A model generated the notes under the pieces. That model worked only from the letters and a program-made list of their open reading frames with translations. It had not been told where the DNA came from and made no database searches. A stretch of DNA of 64,000 nucleotides from Salinisphaera hydrothermalis (GTDB lineage: Bacteria > Pseudomonadota > Gammaproteobacteria > Nevskiales > Salinisphaeraceae), in assembly GCF_040361195.1 (NCBI RefSeq), contig NZ_APNE01000016.1; one strand, 5' to 3'. The position numbers and the translations under genes were made by a program. Shown here in pieces: positions 27,182-38,157 of this stretch (positions are counted from its first letter, which is position 1; each line of letters opens with the position of its first letter).

Positions 27182-27211
27182 ACTATAGCGTGACGGCCGT
27201 GTAGCCGCCAA
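27182..27211 (-). promoter_or_regulatory. Candidate promoter for the tRNA-Ile2 gene
   Basis: On the minus strand TTGGCG is followed after 18 bases by TATAGT (27187-27182), a fair sigma-70 match. Transcription would begin near 27175, inside the 5' arm of the rpoD terminator hairpin. Prediction by eye only. Confidence 0.4.
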
Positions 27212-27224
27212 GCGTTCGGCGGGC

Positions 27225-29057
<1,833 letters not shown>

Positions 29058-29162
29058 GTGACTCGCTGCGTGTTGGGCTCGTGGGGCAAGGCGCACTCGG
29101 CGATAACCGACCATTATAGCATCGCGAGCGGGCCGAATCGATTCGATGCGGCTCGTGCGGCG

Positions 29163-30941
29163 TCAGGTCGGGGGCTGAGGTCGGCCTTGCAGTTGGCTCA
29201 AAACTTCCTTCAACTCCTTTGCGGCCGCTTCGTCCAGCGGACCACGTTCCTGTTGTGCGACCAGCGTGTTGTACCGCTGGCGCAGCGTCGCGCGGGAACG
29301 GCTTTGCTGCTGCAGCCGCGCGACCACGTCTGCAAATTCGCCTGCACGATGTTCTTCATCACCCGGCGGGTCGGCCGCAGCCAATCGCTGCAGGCGCTCG
29401 AAAAACCGGTGTTCGCGATAATGTTCAAGCCATTGTGCAACCGATACGGTTGGGTTTGTTGCGAAAAAGTCAATCGCTTCGGCCAAAATTTGTGCGCCCG
29501 GATTGTCGTTGTCGCGTAGGCCGTCGGTGCTCTCGATTCGCGCGGCCAGGCTGGGGTCGGCCAGCAACAGCATGAGGCCGCGGGTCACCGGCGGGAGTTC
29601 CGCGCTGTAGGTGCTTTTTTTCGATTCGGCGCCATTAGGGGTCGTGGCAGGTCGTGGCGCCGGTTGATTCGCGGCATAGAGTTCGCGGATATCCTCCGGT
29701 GGCAACCCGGAAAGACGGCTGATCTCGGCCACCATTTCGGCGCGAAAGGCATCCGGCGGCAGGGTGTTGATCGGGGAGCGCGCGCGTTCGACGAGCTGCG
29801 CGCGCCCATCGGGCGTGGCCAGGTCGAGGCCCTCGGTGAGGCCGCTGAGTAGTACGTCCGAGGCCGGGCGCGCGGATTCGATCGCCGCGGCCATCGCGTC
29901 GCGACCGCCGTCGCCCCGCACCAGGCTATCCGGATCCTCGCCCTCGGGCAGGAACAGAAAACGCACGCGCCGCGCGCCGCGCATTACACCGAGACTGTGT
30001 TCCATGGCTTTTCTAGCCGCCCGCACACCGGCGGCATCCCCGTCGAAACAAAAGACCACTTCCTCGGTATGGCGAAACAGCGTGGTCAGATGCGATGCGG
30101 TGGTGGCCGTGCCGAGCGTGGCCACGGCGTTGGGGAAGCCGTGCTGGGCCAGGGCGATCACGTCCATATAGCCCTCGACCACGAGCAGGCGGTCGATCTG
30201 GCGCAGGGCCTGGCGTGCCTCGAATAGGCCGTACATATGATCGGATTTATGGAACAGCGGTGTCTCGGGCGAGTTCAGGTACTTGGCGCTATCGCTGCCC
30301 AGGGTACGGCCGCCAAAGGCGATGGTGCGCCCGCGCGTATCGCGAATCGGAAACATCAGGCGGTTGCGGAAGCGATCGAAATAGCCGCCGGAGTCGCGCT
30401 CGATCAGCAGCCCGGCCTGGGCGGCGGCGGCCTTGTTCGGCAGGCGGCGCGTGAGGTCGTCCCAGGCATCACGCGCGAATCCCAGGCCGTATAGCTTGGC
30501 CATTTCGCCAGATACGCCGCGATTCTTCAGGTACTCGATCACGCCCGGATCGCGTCGCAATGCGGCCTGATAGTGCCGATCGGCCTGGCGCATGGCATCG
30601 AGCAATGGCTCGCGGGGCGGCCCGCTTGGCGTTTGAGATGTCGCTTCTTCGGGGATCTCCAGTCCCACGGCGCTGGCCAGGACATCGACCGCGTCGCGAA
30701 ACTCGAGGCGATCGTATTCCATGAGAAAGCTGATCGCCGTGCCGTGGGCGCCGCAGCCGAAGCAGTGATAGAACTGTTTGGTCGGCGAGACCGTGAACGA
30801 CGGTGTCTTCTCGTCGTGAAACGGGCAGCAGGCGGTGTATTCGCGACCGGCTTTTTTCAGCGATACCCGTTCATCGATCAGGGACACAATGTCAGTGCGT
30901 TCGAGCAGCTGATCGATGAAATGCTGGGGGATGCGCGCCAT
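29163..30941 (-). CDS. dnaG: DNA primase DnaG
   Basis: 592-residue primase that makes RNA primers at the replication fork. The N-terminal CHC2 zinc finger (CPFHDEKTPSF with HCFGCG) is at about residues 40-65, the TOPRIM catalytic domain holds the EGYMDVIAL and FCFDGDAAG motifs, and the C-terminal part is the DnaB-binding helical domain. It lies between yqeY and rpoD, all on the minus strand, the classical macromolecular synthesis operon. Length is normal for the family. Confidence 0.97.
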   Translation of the reverse strand: MARIPQHFIDQLLERTDIVSLIDERVSLKKAGREYTACCPFHDEKTPSFTVSPTKQFYHCFGCGAHGTAISFLMEYDRLEFRDAVDVLASAVGLEIPEEATSQTPSGPPREPLLDAMRQADRHYQAALRRDPGVIEYLKNRGVSGEMAKLYGLGFARDAWDDLTRRLPNKAAAAQAGLLIERDSGGYFDRFRNRLMFPIRDTRGRTIAFGGRTLGSDSAKYLNSPETPLFHKSDHMYGLFEARQALRQIDRLLVVEGYMDVIALAQHGFPNAVATLGTATTASHLTTLFRHTEEVVFCFDGDAAGVRAARKAMEHSLGVMRGARRVRFLFLPEGEDPDSLVRGDGGRDAMAAAIESARPASDVLLSGLTEGLDLATPDGRAQLVERARSPINTLPPDAFRAEMVAEISRLSGLPPEDIRELYAANQPAPRPATTPNGAESKKSTYSAELPPVTRGLMLLLADPSLAARIESTDGLRDNDNPGAQILAEAIDFFATNPTVSVAQWLEHYREHRFFERLQRLAAADPPGDEEHRAGEFADVVARLQQQSRSRATLRQRYNTLVAQQERGPLDEAAAKELKEVLSQLQGRPQPPT

Positions 30942-31054
30942 AGAGTCATTCTAAACGACGGGCGAAACGCCGCGCGGTATGGTCGCGGCGGGGGAAGCGC
31001 GGCCCGATGAGCCGGCCGAAATCCGGGCCGGGCCGCTGGGCCCGCCCGGTTCAA

Positions 31055-31498
31055 CTACTGCAGCTTCGCCTTGAGACGCTGACTGACCACGGCCATGTCG
31101 GCCTGACCCGCCAATTCGCTCTTCAGCTGGCCCATGACCTTGCCCATGTCGCGCATGGACTCGGCGCCGGTATCGGCGATCGCGCGGTCGACTGCGGCGT
31201 CGATTTCGGCTTCAGAGAGCTGGTCGGGCAAGTAATGCTCAAGCACCGAGATCTCGGCGGCCTCCGCATCGGCCAGTTCCTCACGGCCGGCATCGCGATA
31301 CTGTGATTCGGCATCGCGCCGCTGCTTGACCATTTTCTCGATCACGGCGAGTACGTCGGGGTCTTCGAGCGTGGTGCCGTCGTCGATTTCGCGCTGTTTG
31401 ATCGCCGCATTCACCATGCGGATGACGGCCAAGCGTTCCTTGTCGCGGGCGCGCATGGCCGACTTCATGTCCTCGGACAGCTGATCCTTGATATTCAC
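31055..31498 (-). CDS. yqeY: GatB/YqeY domain protein
   Basis: 147-residue protein of the YqeY family, related to the tail domain of GatB, thought to bind tRNA or act near translation. The NIKDQLSEDMKSAMRARDKERL start and the VLEHYLPDQLSEAEI block are typical. A GTG at 31498 is the start: GGGAGAG lies about eight bases upstream, the length then equals the family norm, and no ATG fits. The frame open to 31846 is not coding. It sits between rpsU and dnaG, as in many gammaproteobacteria. Confidence 0.9.
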   Translation of the reverse strand: MNIKDQLSEDMKSAMRARDKERLAVIRMVNAAIKQREIDDGTTLEDPDVLAVIEKMVKQRRDAESQYRDAGREELADAEAAEISVLEHYLPDQLSEAEIDAAVDRAIADTGAESMRDMGKVMGQLKSELAGQADMAVVSQRLKAKLQ

Positions 31499-31818
31499 GT
31501 TCGCACTCTCCCACAGGTGTGTTGACGTTTTCTTAGAGGCTGCCCGCACCCGGTCCGAGGCTGCCGCCCGGCATGGATCGAGCCGGCTCGGACGCGCCCG
31601 ACCGCTGTTGCCGGGTACAGGGCCACAGCCGGCCGGATCGTAGCTGGCTTCGACAAAGCCCCTACGCGCAAGCCGCACCCGCTGTTGCGGGGCTTGGGCC
31701 GGTCCGTCGATGGCCTGCATGAGCGCGCCGTGCGCGAGGCCGGACAATCGACGTGCGCCGCCGGCGAACCGTCGATATGCCTCGAACTCATGCTGGAAAC
31801 CATACGAGAGGCCGACAC
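31499..31818. other. Gap between rpsU terminator and yqeY
   Basis: Roughly 320 bases with no supported gene. It should contain the promoter of yqeY-dnaG-rpoD because the rpsU terminator lies upstream. I could not identify a clear promoter by eye. Confidence 0.4.
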
Positions 31819-31843
31819 AAAAACAGCGGCCCAGGGGCCGCTG
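31819..31843 (-). terminator. Rho-independent terminator of rpsU
   Basis: 8-bp stem CAGCGGCC / GGCCGCTG with a four-base loop, followed on the minus strand by five Ts. It separates rpsU from yqeY-dnaG-rpoD, as expected for the partial terminator in this operon. Confidence 0.8.
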
Positions 31844-31901
31844 CAATCATCGATTCAATCGATGGCCGCAATCGATTCGGGAATCGACGCGACGGCCAGA
31901 A

Positions 31902-32117
31902 TCAATACTGGCGCGTAAAGCGCTGCTGCTCACGCTGCAAACGCTTGGCGTGGCGCTTGACGGCAGCCGCGCGCTTGCGCTTGCGAGTCTGGCAGGGCTT
32001 TTCGAAAAACTCGCGACGGCGTACCTCGGTCACGACGCCGGCTTTTTCGCAACTGCGCTTGAAACGACGCAGTGCGACTTCAAACGGCTCGTTCTCTTTG
32101 ACGCGTACGCTAGGCAT
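31902..32117 (-). CDS. rpsU: 30S ribosomal protein S21
   Basis: 71-residue, very basic protein matching S21 throughout (MPSVRVKENEPFEVALRRFKR, the CEKAG segment, and a KRKRAAAVKRHAKR tail). S21 helps initiation on the 30S subunit. GGAGAG precedes the ATG. The gene is first in the macromolecular synthesis group and has its own terminator about 60 bases downstream, allowing ribosomal protein output to differ from primase and sigma output. Divergent from tsaD. Confidence 0.97.
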   Translation of the reverse strand: MPSVRVKENEPFEVALRRFKRSCEKAGVVTEVRRREFFEKPCQTRKRKRAAAVKRHAKRLQREQQRFTRQY

Positions 32118-32161
32118 TGAGCATCACTCTCCGGGAAATCTGATGTACATCTTTTAAGCCG

Positions 32162-32191
32162 GTGACCCAGGCTGGAACGACCGGCTAGAAT
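32162..32191 (+). promoter_or_regulatory. Candidate tsaD promoter
   Basis: TAGAAT (32186-32191) is a good -10 match, with a weak GTGACC about 18 bases upstream. The expected start site would fall at or next to the tsaD ATG at 32198, suggesting a very short or absent leader. Judged by eye. Confidence 0.35.
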
Positions 32192-32197
32192 AGGGCG

Positions 32198-33280
32198 ATG
32201 AATAATACGCCCGAGAGCGCCGCTTTGCAACGCCCTTCCATAATCCTCGGCATCGAGAGTTCCTGCGACGAATCCGCGGCCGCCATCTATGGTGAATCCG
32301 GCCTGATGGCGCATGCCCTGCACAGCCAAGTGGCGCTGCATGCCGACTACGGCGGCGTGGTGCCGGAGCTGGCCTCGCGTGATCATATCCGCAAGCTGCT
32401 GCCGTTGATCGAGCGCGTGCGCGCCGAAGCAGGCAACCCGGAGCTCACCGGCATCGCCTATACCCGTGGCCCGGGCTTGATGGGGGCACTGCTGGTCGGG
32501 GCATCGGTCGCGGCCGGGCTTGGCATGAGTCTGGATGTGCCGGTGCTGGGTGTCCATCACATGGAAGGTCATCTGCTGTCGCCGCTGCTGGAAGACGAGC
32601 CGCCGGCGTTTCCCTACGTGGCGCTGCTGGTCTCCGGCGGGCATACGCTGCTGGTGGCCGTCGAGGACCTGGGACGTTACCGACTGCTCGGGCGCAGCGT
32701 CGACGATGCGGTCGGCGAGGCGTTCGACAAGACCGCCAAGATCCTGGATCTCGGCTATCCCGGCGGCCCGGCGCTCGCCGCGTTGGCCACGAGCGGTGAC
32801 CCGGCCGCGCACGATTTCCCGCGGCCGATGCTGGCCCGACCGGGGCTCGATTTTTCCTTCTCCGGGCTCAAGACGGCCGTGATGCTGACGGTGAAAAACA
32901 ATGCACGCTCGCCCGACTCGGACGCGGACATCGCGGCGAGCTTTCAGCAGGCCGTCGTCGATACGCTGGTGGCCAAATGTGCGCGTGCGATCGAAGCCAC
33001 CGGCATGCAGCGACTGGTCGTGGCCGGCGGCGTGGGCGCGAACCAGGCCCTGCGCGCGGCGCTGGTCGAACGCGGGGCGCGCGATGGTTTCTCGGTGTCT
33101 TTCCCGCGCCAGGCGTTTTGTACCGACAACGCGGCCATGATTGCGCTGACCGGCTATCTGCGCCGCAGCGAGTTCCGCCGCGGCATTGCGGGCGCCGAGG
33201 CCGTGGCGCGCTGGCCGCTCGACGAGCTGGCGCCGCCCATGGCCGAGGCGCCGACAGCGGATCGAACCGGGACCGCCTGA
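32198..33280 (+). CDS. tsaD: tRNA N6-adenosine threonylcarbamoyltransferase TsaD
   Basis: 360 residues, ASKHA fold. It transfers the threonylcarbamoyl group made by TsaC to A37 of ANN-decoding tRNAs. The start LGIESSCDESAAAI, the metal ligands in GVHHMEGHLL, the VSGGHTLLV motif, GEAFDKTAKILDLGYPGG and AGGVGANQALR are all family signatures. The partner TsaC is also in this window (40.1 kb). It is divergent from rpsU, its conserved neighbour, and is followed by folB and folK. Confidence 0.97.
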   Translation: MNNTPESAALQRPSIILGIESSCDESAAAIYGESGLMAHALHSQVALHADYGGVVPELASRDHIRKLLPLIERVRAEAGNPELTGIAYTRGPGLMGALLVGASVAAGLGMSLDVPVLGVHHMEGHLLSPLLEDEPPAFPYVALLVSGGHTLLVAVEDLGRYRLLGRSVDDAVGEAFDKTAKILDLGYPGGPALAALATSGDPAAHDFPRPMLARPGLDFSFSGLKTAVMLTVKNNARSPDSDADIAASFQQAVVDTLVAKCARAIEATGMQRLVVAGGVGANQALRAALVERGARDGFSVSFPRQAFCTDNAAMIALTGYLRRSEFRRGIAGAEAVARWPLDELAPPMAEAPTADRTGTA

Positions 33281-33325
33281 CGCTTTTGATAAGCTGCGCG
33301 GCGCCGCACTGGGCTGGGAGCATTC

Positions 33326-33682
33326 GTGGACACTATTTTCATCGATCAACTGGCAATCGATACGGTCATCGGGCTGTACGACTGGGAGCGCCGCATCCGG
33401 CAACGGGTGATTCTCGATCTCGAGATGACTTTCGACATCCGCGAAGCGGCTGCCACCGACGACGTCGCCAAGACACTCGACTACAAAGCCGTTGCCAAAC
33501 GCGTGATCGCCTTTGTCGAGGCCAGTGAGTTCGATCTTGTGGAAACCCTGTCGGAAGGCATTGCCGCCTTGATTCTCGACGAGTTCCCGGTCGACCGCGT
33601 CACGCTTCGTCTCGACAAGCCCCATGCACTGCGGGGCGCCAAGGGCGTGGGTATTCGTATCACGCGGGAGCGCAGTCAATGA
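33326..33682 (+). CDS. folB: Dihydroneopterin aldolase FolB
   Basis: 118 residues, the normal length. The enzyme cleaves 7,8-dihydroneopterin to 6-hydroxymethyl-dihydropterin and glycolaldehyde in folate synthesis. Family marks are DTVIGLYDWERRIRQ, the LDYKAVAKRV block with its Tyr and Lys, and the LVETLSEGIA segment. A GTG start with GGAG about eight bases upstream is used. The stop overlaps the folK ATG by four bases, so translation is coupled. Confidence 0.93.
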   Translation: MDTIFIDQLAIDTVIGLYDWERRIRQRVILDLEMTFDIREAAATDDVAKTLDYKAVAKRVIAFVEASEFDLVETLSEGIAALILDEFPVDRVTLRLDKPHALRGAKGVGIRITRERSQ

Positions 33683-34164
33683 CCGAAGTCGTGATCGGCA
33701 TGGGCTCCAATATCGATCCCGAGCGTAACGTCCGCGCCGCTCTCGATCGGCTGGCCCAGCGTTTCGGCACGCTCGACGTATCGCCGATCTATACCTGTCC
33801 CGCCGTGGGTTTCTCCGGCGCCGACTTCGTCAATCTGGTGGTGGCGTTCGACAGCGACGAACCGATCGAGGCCGTGCAGAACGGCCTGCGCGAGATCGAG
33901 GCCGCCGGCGGGCGGAATCGCGCAGCGCGCGATGGGTCGCGCACCCTGGATCTCGACATGCTGCTGTTTGGCGATGCGGTATTCGACAATGGCGATATTC
34001 GCGTGCCGCGCGCCGATATCCTCGACTATGCCTTCGTTTTGCGGCCACTGGCCGACATGTGGCCCGATGCACGCCATCCGACCGACGGCCGGACCTATCG
34101 TGAGCTCTGGCACGCGTTCGATCGGCCCGGCCAGCCGCTGACCGAGATCTCGCTGGACTACTGA
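33679..34164 (+). CDS. folK: HPPK: 6-hydroxymethyl-dihydropterin pyrophosphokinase FolK
   Basis: 161 residues. It phosphorylates the FolB product with ATP. Diagnostic parts are GMGSNIDPERNVRAAL, the VSPIYTCPAVGFSGADFVNLVV block and the metal-binding RDGSRTLDLDMLLFGD motif, followed by the RVPRADILDYAFVLRPLADM region. The start overlaps the folB stop (ATGA). The 3' end overlaps the convergent folM by seven bases. Product goes to dihydropteroate synthase, which is not in this window. Confidence 0.95.
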   Translation: MTEVVIGMGSNIDPERNVRAALDRLAQRFGTLDVSPIYTCPAVGFSGADFVNLVVAFDSDEPIEAVQNGLREIEAAGGRNRAARDGSRTLDLDMLLFGDAVFDNGDIRVPRADILDYAFVLRPLADMWPDARHPTDGRTYRELWHAFDRPGQPLTEISLDY

Positions 34165-34892
34165 CGGCCGAGCCGCCGTCCGCCGTCGACCGCGACCACC
34201 GCGCCGGTCTGATAGTCGTTGTCGAGCAGGGCGCGCACCGCGCAATAGATATTGTCCGGCGAGCCGGTGCGGCCGAGCGGCGTGGCGTCGAGCATCTGCT
34301 GTTGCTGCTGCGCGTCGACCCACTCTTCGAACGTGATCGGGCCCGGCTGGATGACGTTGACCTTCACATCGGGCGCGAGCCGCCGGGCGAAGGCGCTCGA
34401 CAGATTCTGCAGGCCCGCCTTGGTCGCGCAATAGATGTCGTACTGCGGCGCCGGATTATCCGCGTAGATGTCGGTGATGTGCACGATGTCGCCCGGTCCG
34501 TGCGCCGCACGAACCCGCTCGCCCAGCCGGGTGTTGAGCAGATACGGCGCCCGCATGTGCACTTCGAAGAAGGTCTGGAATTGTTCGGCCGCATCGCGCG
34601 CATCGTCGTCGGTGGGCGAGAAGGCCGAGGCATTGTGGATCAATGCGCGAATGCGCGGCGCGTGCCGGGCGATGGCGTCGGCCACAGCGAGAATACTGTC
34701 GGTATCGGCGAAATCGCCCTGAACCAGCGCCGCGCCGCGTGCCGCGAGATCGTCGATCGCCTCGGTCGGCGTGCGGTACTGAGCGATCACCGCAAAGCCG
34801 TCGTCGAGAAAACGATGCGCCATATGGGCGCCGACGTTGCGGTTGGCGCCGGTGACGACGACGGGCGCGTCGTCCGGGGTTGGGGGGGTCAT
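34158..34892 (-). CDS. folM: FolM-type pteridine reductase (dihydromonapterin reductase), SDR
   Basis: 244-residue short-chain dehydrogenase. It has the unusual cofactor motif GANRNVGAHMA, as in pteridine reductases, then HNASAF and YCATKAGLQN with the catalytic Tyr and Lys. The family reduces dihydromonapterin or dihydrofolate with NADPH. Its position tail-to-tail with folK supports a pterin role. A generic SDR cannot be fully excluded, but motif and context agree. Confidence 0.82.
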   Translation of the reverse strand: MTPPTPDDAPVVVTGANRNVGAHMAHRFLDDGFAVIAQYRTPTEAIDDLAARGAALVQGDFADTDSILAVADAIARHAPRIRALIHNASAFSPTDDDARDAAEQFQTFFEVHMRAPYLLNTRLGERVRAAHGPGDIVHITDIYADNPAPQYDIYCATKAGLQNLSSAFARRLAPDVKVNVIQPGPITFEEWVDAQQQQQMLDATPLGRTGSPDNIYCAVRALLDNDYQTGAVVAVDGGRRLGRQ

Positions 34893-34925
34893 GAGATACG
34901 CGGCCGTGGATGAGCGTTCTGAAGT

Positions 34926-36140
34926 TTATAGGGCTTTGGCGATGGCCCGGATGCGCTCCTGCCGCAGGGCGCGCCCGATGGCCGGGCCTTCGAGGCCGCG
35001 CGCGGCCAGAGCCGCACCGTCGATCGCGGCCGCGGCGGCGCGCGCGGCCCGGATGCGTTCGGCCTGGGGATAGGCGCGATCCTCGTAGCCCAGCCGGCCG
35101 CGGACATCGGCCGCGCAGACCGCAATCAGATCCTCGAGCCGTTCGGGACGACGAAACGCGTCCATGGCTTCCAGAAGCTTGAGCACCGTGCCGGGCCGGA
35201 GTTCGTCGATACGATGCAGATGCGTATGCCAGCGGGTGATCAGCCGGGCGGTGTCGCGCAGACGCTTCGGCACGCCAAGGCGCGCGCTGGCGGCATCCGT
35301 GGGGGCCACGCCGCGTTCTTCGTGGCCGCGATGCCCGGGCAAAAATTGCTCGGGCGTGGTGGCCTTGCCGAAATCGTGGCAGATCGCCGCGTAACGGGCG
35401 GCCAGCCCGGCGTCGGCGCGGGCGGTCTGGGCGAGCACGAGCAGCGTATGCACGCCGCAGTCGATCTCCGGGTGGTAGTGCACCGGCTGCGGGACGCCGA
35501 ACAGCGCATCCAGTTCCGGCAGTACGATAGCCAGTGCGCCGGTGGCTTGCAGCAGATAGAAAAACAGATGGGGCTCCGCGCTCATCAGGGCGCGCTCCAT
35601 CTCGGCCCAGACCCGTTCGGGCACGAGATGATCGATCTCGCCGGCGGCGACCATGTTGCGCGCCAGCGTCAGGGTCTCATCCGCAACGGTGAAGCCCAGC
35701 GGGGCGAAGCGGGCGTAATAGCGCGCCAGCCGGAGCAGTCGGACCGGGTCTTCCACGAAGGCATCGGACACATGACGCAGCACGCGCGCTTCCAGATCGG
35801 CCTGTCCGCCGTAAGGGTCGACCAGCGTGCCGTCGTCGGCGCGCGCGATGGCGTTGATGGTCAGGTCGCGCCGGGCGAGATCGGCCTCGAGCGTGACGTC
35901 GGCGCCGGTATGAAAAATGAAGCCGTGATAACCGCGCCCGGATTTGCGTTCGGTGCGCGCCAGCGCGTATTCCTCGCGGGTTTCCGGATGCAGAAAAACC
36001 GGGAAATCACGCCCGACCGGCGTATAGCCGGCGGCGGTCATGTCTTCCGGTGTGGCGCCGACCACGACCCAGTCGCGATCGGAGATCGCCAGCCCCAGCA
36101 GTTCATCGCGCAGTGCGCCACCGACCAGATAACGTTGCAT
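34926..36140 (-). CDS. cca: Multifunctional CCA protein (tRNA nucleotidyltransferase)
   Basis: 404 residues, class II nucleotidyltransferase that builds or repairs the CCA end of tRNA. The N-terminal GGALRDELLG and RRDLTINAIA motifs give the catalytic head; RLLRLARYYARF and the neck follow; a C-terminal HD domain (HDFGKATTP) accounts for the longer, E. coli-like form with phosphatase and phosphodiesterase activity. Length matches that form. It lies 10 bases after the slt stop on the same strand. Confidence 0.95.
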   Translation of the reverse strand: MQRYLVGGALRDELLGLAISDRDWVVVGATPEDMTAAGYTPVGRDFPVFLHPETREEYALARTERKSGRGYHGFIFHTGADVTLEADLARRDLTINAIARADDGTLVDPYGGQADLEARVLRHVSDAFVEDPVRLLRLARYYARFAPLGFTVADETLTLARNMVAAGEIDHLVPERVWAEMERALMSAEPHLFFYLLQATGALAIVLPELDALFGVPQPVHYHPEIDCGVHTLLVLAQTARADAGLAARYAAICHDFGKATTPEQFLPGHRGHEERGVAPTDAASARLGVPKRLRDTARLITRWHTHLHRIDELRPGTVLKLLEAMDAFRRPERLEDLIAVCAADVRGRLGYEDRAYPQAERIRAARAAAAAIDGAALAARGLEGPAIGRALRQERIRAIAKAL

Positions 36141-36150
36141 GGCCAGCAGG

Positions 36151-38121
36151 TCAGAACGTCGTCTGCGTATCGTCCGGATAGCTCGATTTCACGTCGTCGA
36201 TGCGCTTGTCGAGCGGGACGACGGATTCGGACAGACGATGCTCGAAGACGGTCATGTGGGACATGGCGCGTTGCACGTAATGCCGGGTCTCCGTGTACGG
36301 GATGTTGGCGATCCAGATATCGGCCGGCATCTTGGCGTCGGGCAGCCACTGAACGATCTTGCGTGGCCCGGCGTTGTAGCTGGCCGTAGCCAGGGCGATG
36401 TTGCCCGACCAGTCGGCCATCATGTCGTGCAGATAACGCGCGCCGAAGCTGATGTTGGTGGCGGGATCGTTGAGGTCGTGCACCGAGGGCGCCGGCTGGC
36501 CCATGGCCCGGGCCAGATGGTCGGCCGTGCCCGGCATCAGCTGCATTAGCCCATGGGCGCCCACCGGCGAACGAACCGTCGGCTGGAACAGCGACTCGGT
36601 GCGCATGATGGCAAATACGTAGGCCGGATCCAGGCCGTTGCGACTGGCGGCCTGGCGCACATCCGCCGCAAACGGCGTGGGATAGCGGATATCCAGATCG
36701 TCCCAGTAGTCGGCCTTGGCTAGCGTGGTGATCGCGCGCGCATACCACTGCCATTGGTAAGCCAGTTTGGCGGCCTGTGCCAGTTCGGCCGAATTCAGGT
36801 GCGCGATCAGGTTTTTCCACTCGAGATAGGCATAGCTGTTCATGCCGAGCTCGTGCAGCTCGTGCGCGCGCGCCAGAGCCGGATGTGCCTCGACCCGGGC
36901 CAGGGCGGCCGGGTTATTCGGTACCGGTTGTTCGTTGAAGCTGTAGCTCTGGCCGATCGCATCGGCCGCCAGATAGCCATGATACGAACGATGCGTGGCC
37001 AGCTGTGCGTAAATCGTCCGCGCCTGCGGCTTGTGCCCGGTCTGCGCCAGCGCGCGCGCTTTCCAGTACTGCCATTCTTCATCGCTGGCGGTTTTCGGCG
37101 GCAGGCTGTTAATGGCATCCAGCACCAGCGGCCAGCGTTGCTGATAGACGGCCGCTCGGATTTCCCAGCCGAGCGCGTGCTCGTCGCCCGCCATGCGCGA
37201 ATGATCAATACGGGCGAACCACAGCAGCGCTTCCGGGCGATGATCCTCGGCATACAGCAGGGCGACATAGCGGCGCATCTGATAGCGCTGGTCGGCATCG
37301 AGCCCGAGCCGCGAAACCAGCGGTTTGATCAGGCCGGCGGCGGTATCGACGTCGCGTAGCGCCAGCCGCTTGAAGGCATAGACCGCGATGGCCGGATCGA
37401 GCCCGGCGGGTGCGTTGGCCAGATGTGACGGGGTCTCGGCCACGTCGAGCCAGCGATCGATGGTCGCGGTATCGGCGGTCGGCATCTGCCGGGCTAGATA
37501 ACGGGCGAGGCCATACTGATCGTTGAGGATGGCAGCGTGTGCGCGCTTGCGGATGACGGGCGCGGTGAGCCGGCCGGTATTCTCCAGCCAGGCAAAGACC
37601 GTATCGCAGGCCGAGGGCTGGCTCTTGCCCACGGTATACAGATCGATCGCGCGATTGACCGGTGTGCGGCCGAGCTCGATGGCGGCATGCACCGCCCGGC
37701 ACTGGGCGGCCGTGCCGTCCGAATCGCGGGTTTGGTCGATCACTTGCTGCCACTCCCCGCGATCGGCCAGATTGGCGATCCAGGCATGACGCAGCCGCTG
37801 GGCGGGCGGCAGCTCGGGGTGCGCGGCGATGAAATTCGAAATACGCGTATCCAGCGCGCTGCCGGCGTTGGTCCGCAACTCGGCGCGCAGCTGGGCCGCT
37901 TCGAGATAGCTGTAGAGTGGATAGTTGCGCAGGTCGGCGACTTCGGCCGACTTGCTGGCCAGATTGCCATGGCGCGCGGCGGACAGCGCATCCAGGAATT
38001 CGCTGCGCGTGGCGTCGCTGGTGGCGGCGTGGGCGAGCCCGGCAAAAGCCAGGGCGGCGGCGATCGAGAGCGCGCGCATGACGGATCGGCTACGACGGAT
38101 GACCGGGCGAGTGTACCGCAT
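36151..38121 (-). CDS. slt: Soluble lytic murein transglycosylase Slt
   Basis: 656 residues. A signal peptide (RRSRSVMRALSIAAALAFAGLAHA, cleaved near residue 32) sends it to the periplasm. A long alpha-superhelical U/L domain is followed by the lysozyme-like catalytic domain near residues 470-610, with the catalytic Glu in IMRTESLFQP and the HGLMQLMPGTA and NISFGARYLHDM motifs. It cleaves peptidoglycan to 1,6-anhydro products. A second ATG at 38079 also leaves a signal peptide, so the start is not certain. Confidence 0.93.
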   Translation of the reverse strand: MRYTRPVIRRSRSVMRALSIAAALAFAGLAHAATSDATRSEFLDALSAARHGNLASKSAEVADLRNYPLYSYLEAAQLRAELRTNAGSALDTRISNFIAAHPELPPAQRLRHAWIANLADRGEWQQVIDQTRDSDGTAAQCRAVHAAIELGRTPVNRAIDLYTVGKSQPSACDTVFAWLENTGRLTAPVIRKRAHAAILNDQYGLARYLARQMPTADTATIDRWLDVAETPSHLANAPAGLDPAIAVYAFKRLALRDVDTAAGLIKPLVSRLGLDADQRYQMRRYVALLYAEDHRPEALLWFARIDHSRMAGDEHALGWEIRAAVYQQRWPLVLDAINSLPPKTASDEEWQYWKARALAQTGHKPQARTIYAQLATHRSYHGYLAADAIGQSYSFNEQPVPNNPAALARVEAHPALARAHELHELGMNSYAYLEWKNLIAHLNSAELAQAAKLAYQWQWYARAITTLAKADYWDDLDIRYPTPFAADVRQAASRNGLDPAYVFAIMRTESLFQPTVRSPVGAHGLMQLMPGTADHLARAMGQPAPSVHDLNDPATNISFGARYLHDMMADWSGNIALATASYNAGPRKIVQWLPDAKMPADIWIANIPYTETRHYVQRAMSHMTVFEHRLSESVVPLDKRIDDVKSSYPDDTQTTF

Positions 38122-38157
38122 CAGAGCGCTGCCGCCGCCGGCCGTGCCGGCGACGAT

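Noticed and set aside
31499..31846. N-terminal extension of YqeY giving a 263-residue protein
   Set aside because: The extension has no homology, crosses the rpsU terminator, and the GTG at 31498 has a good SD and yields the family length.
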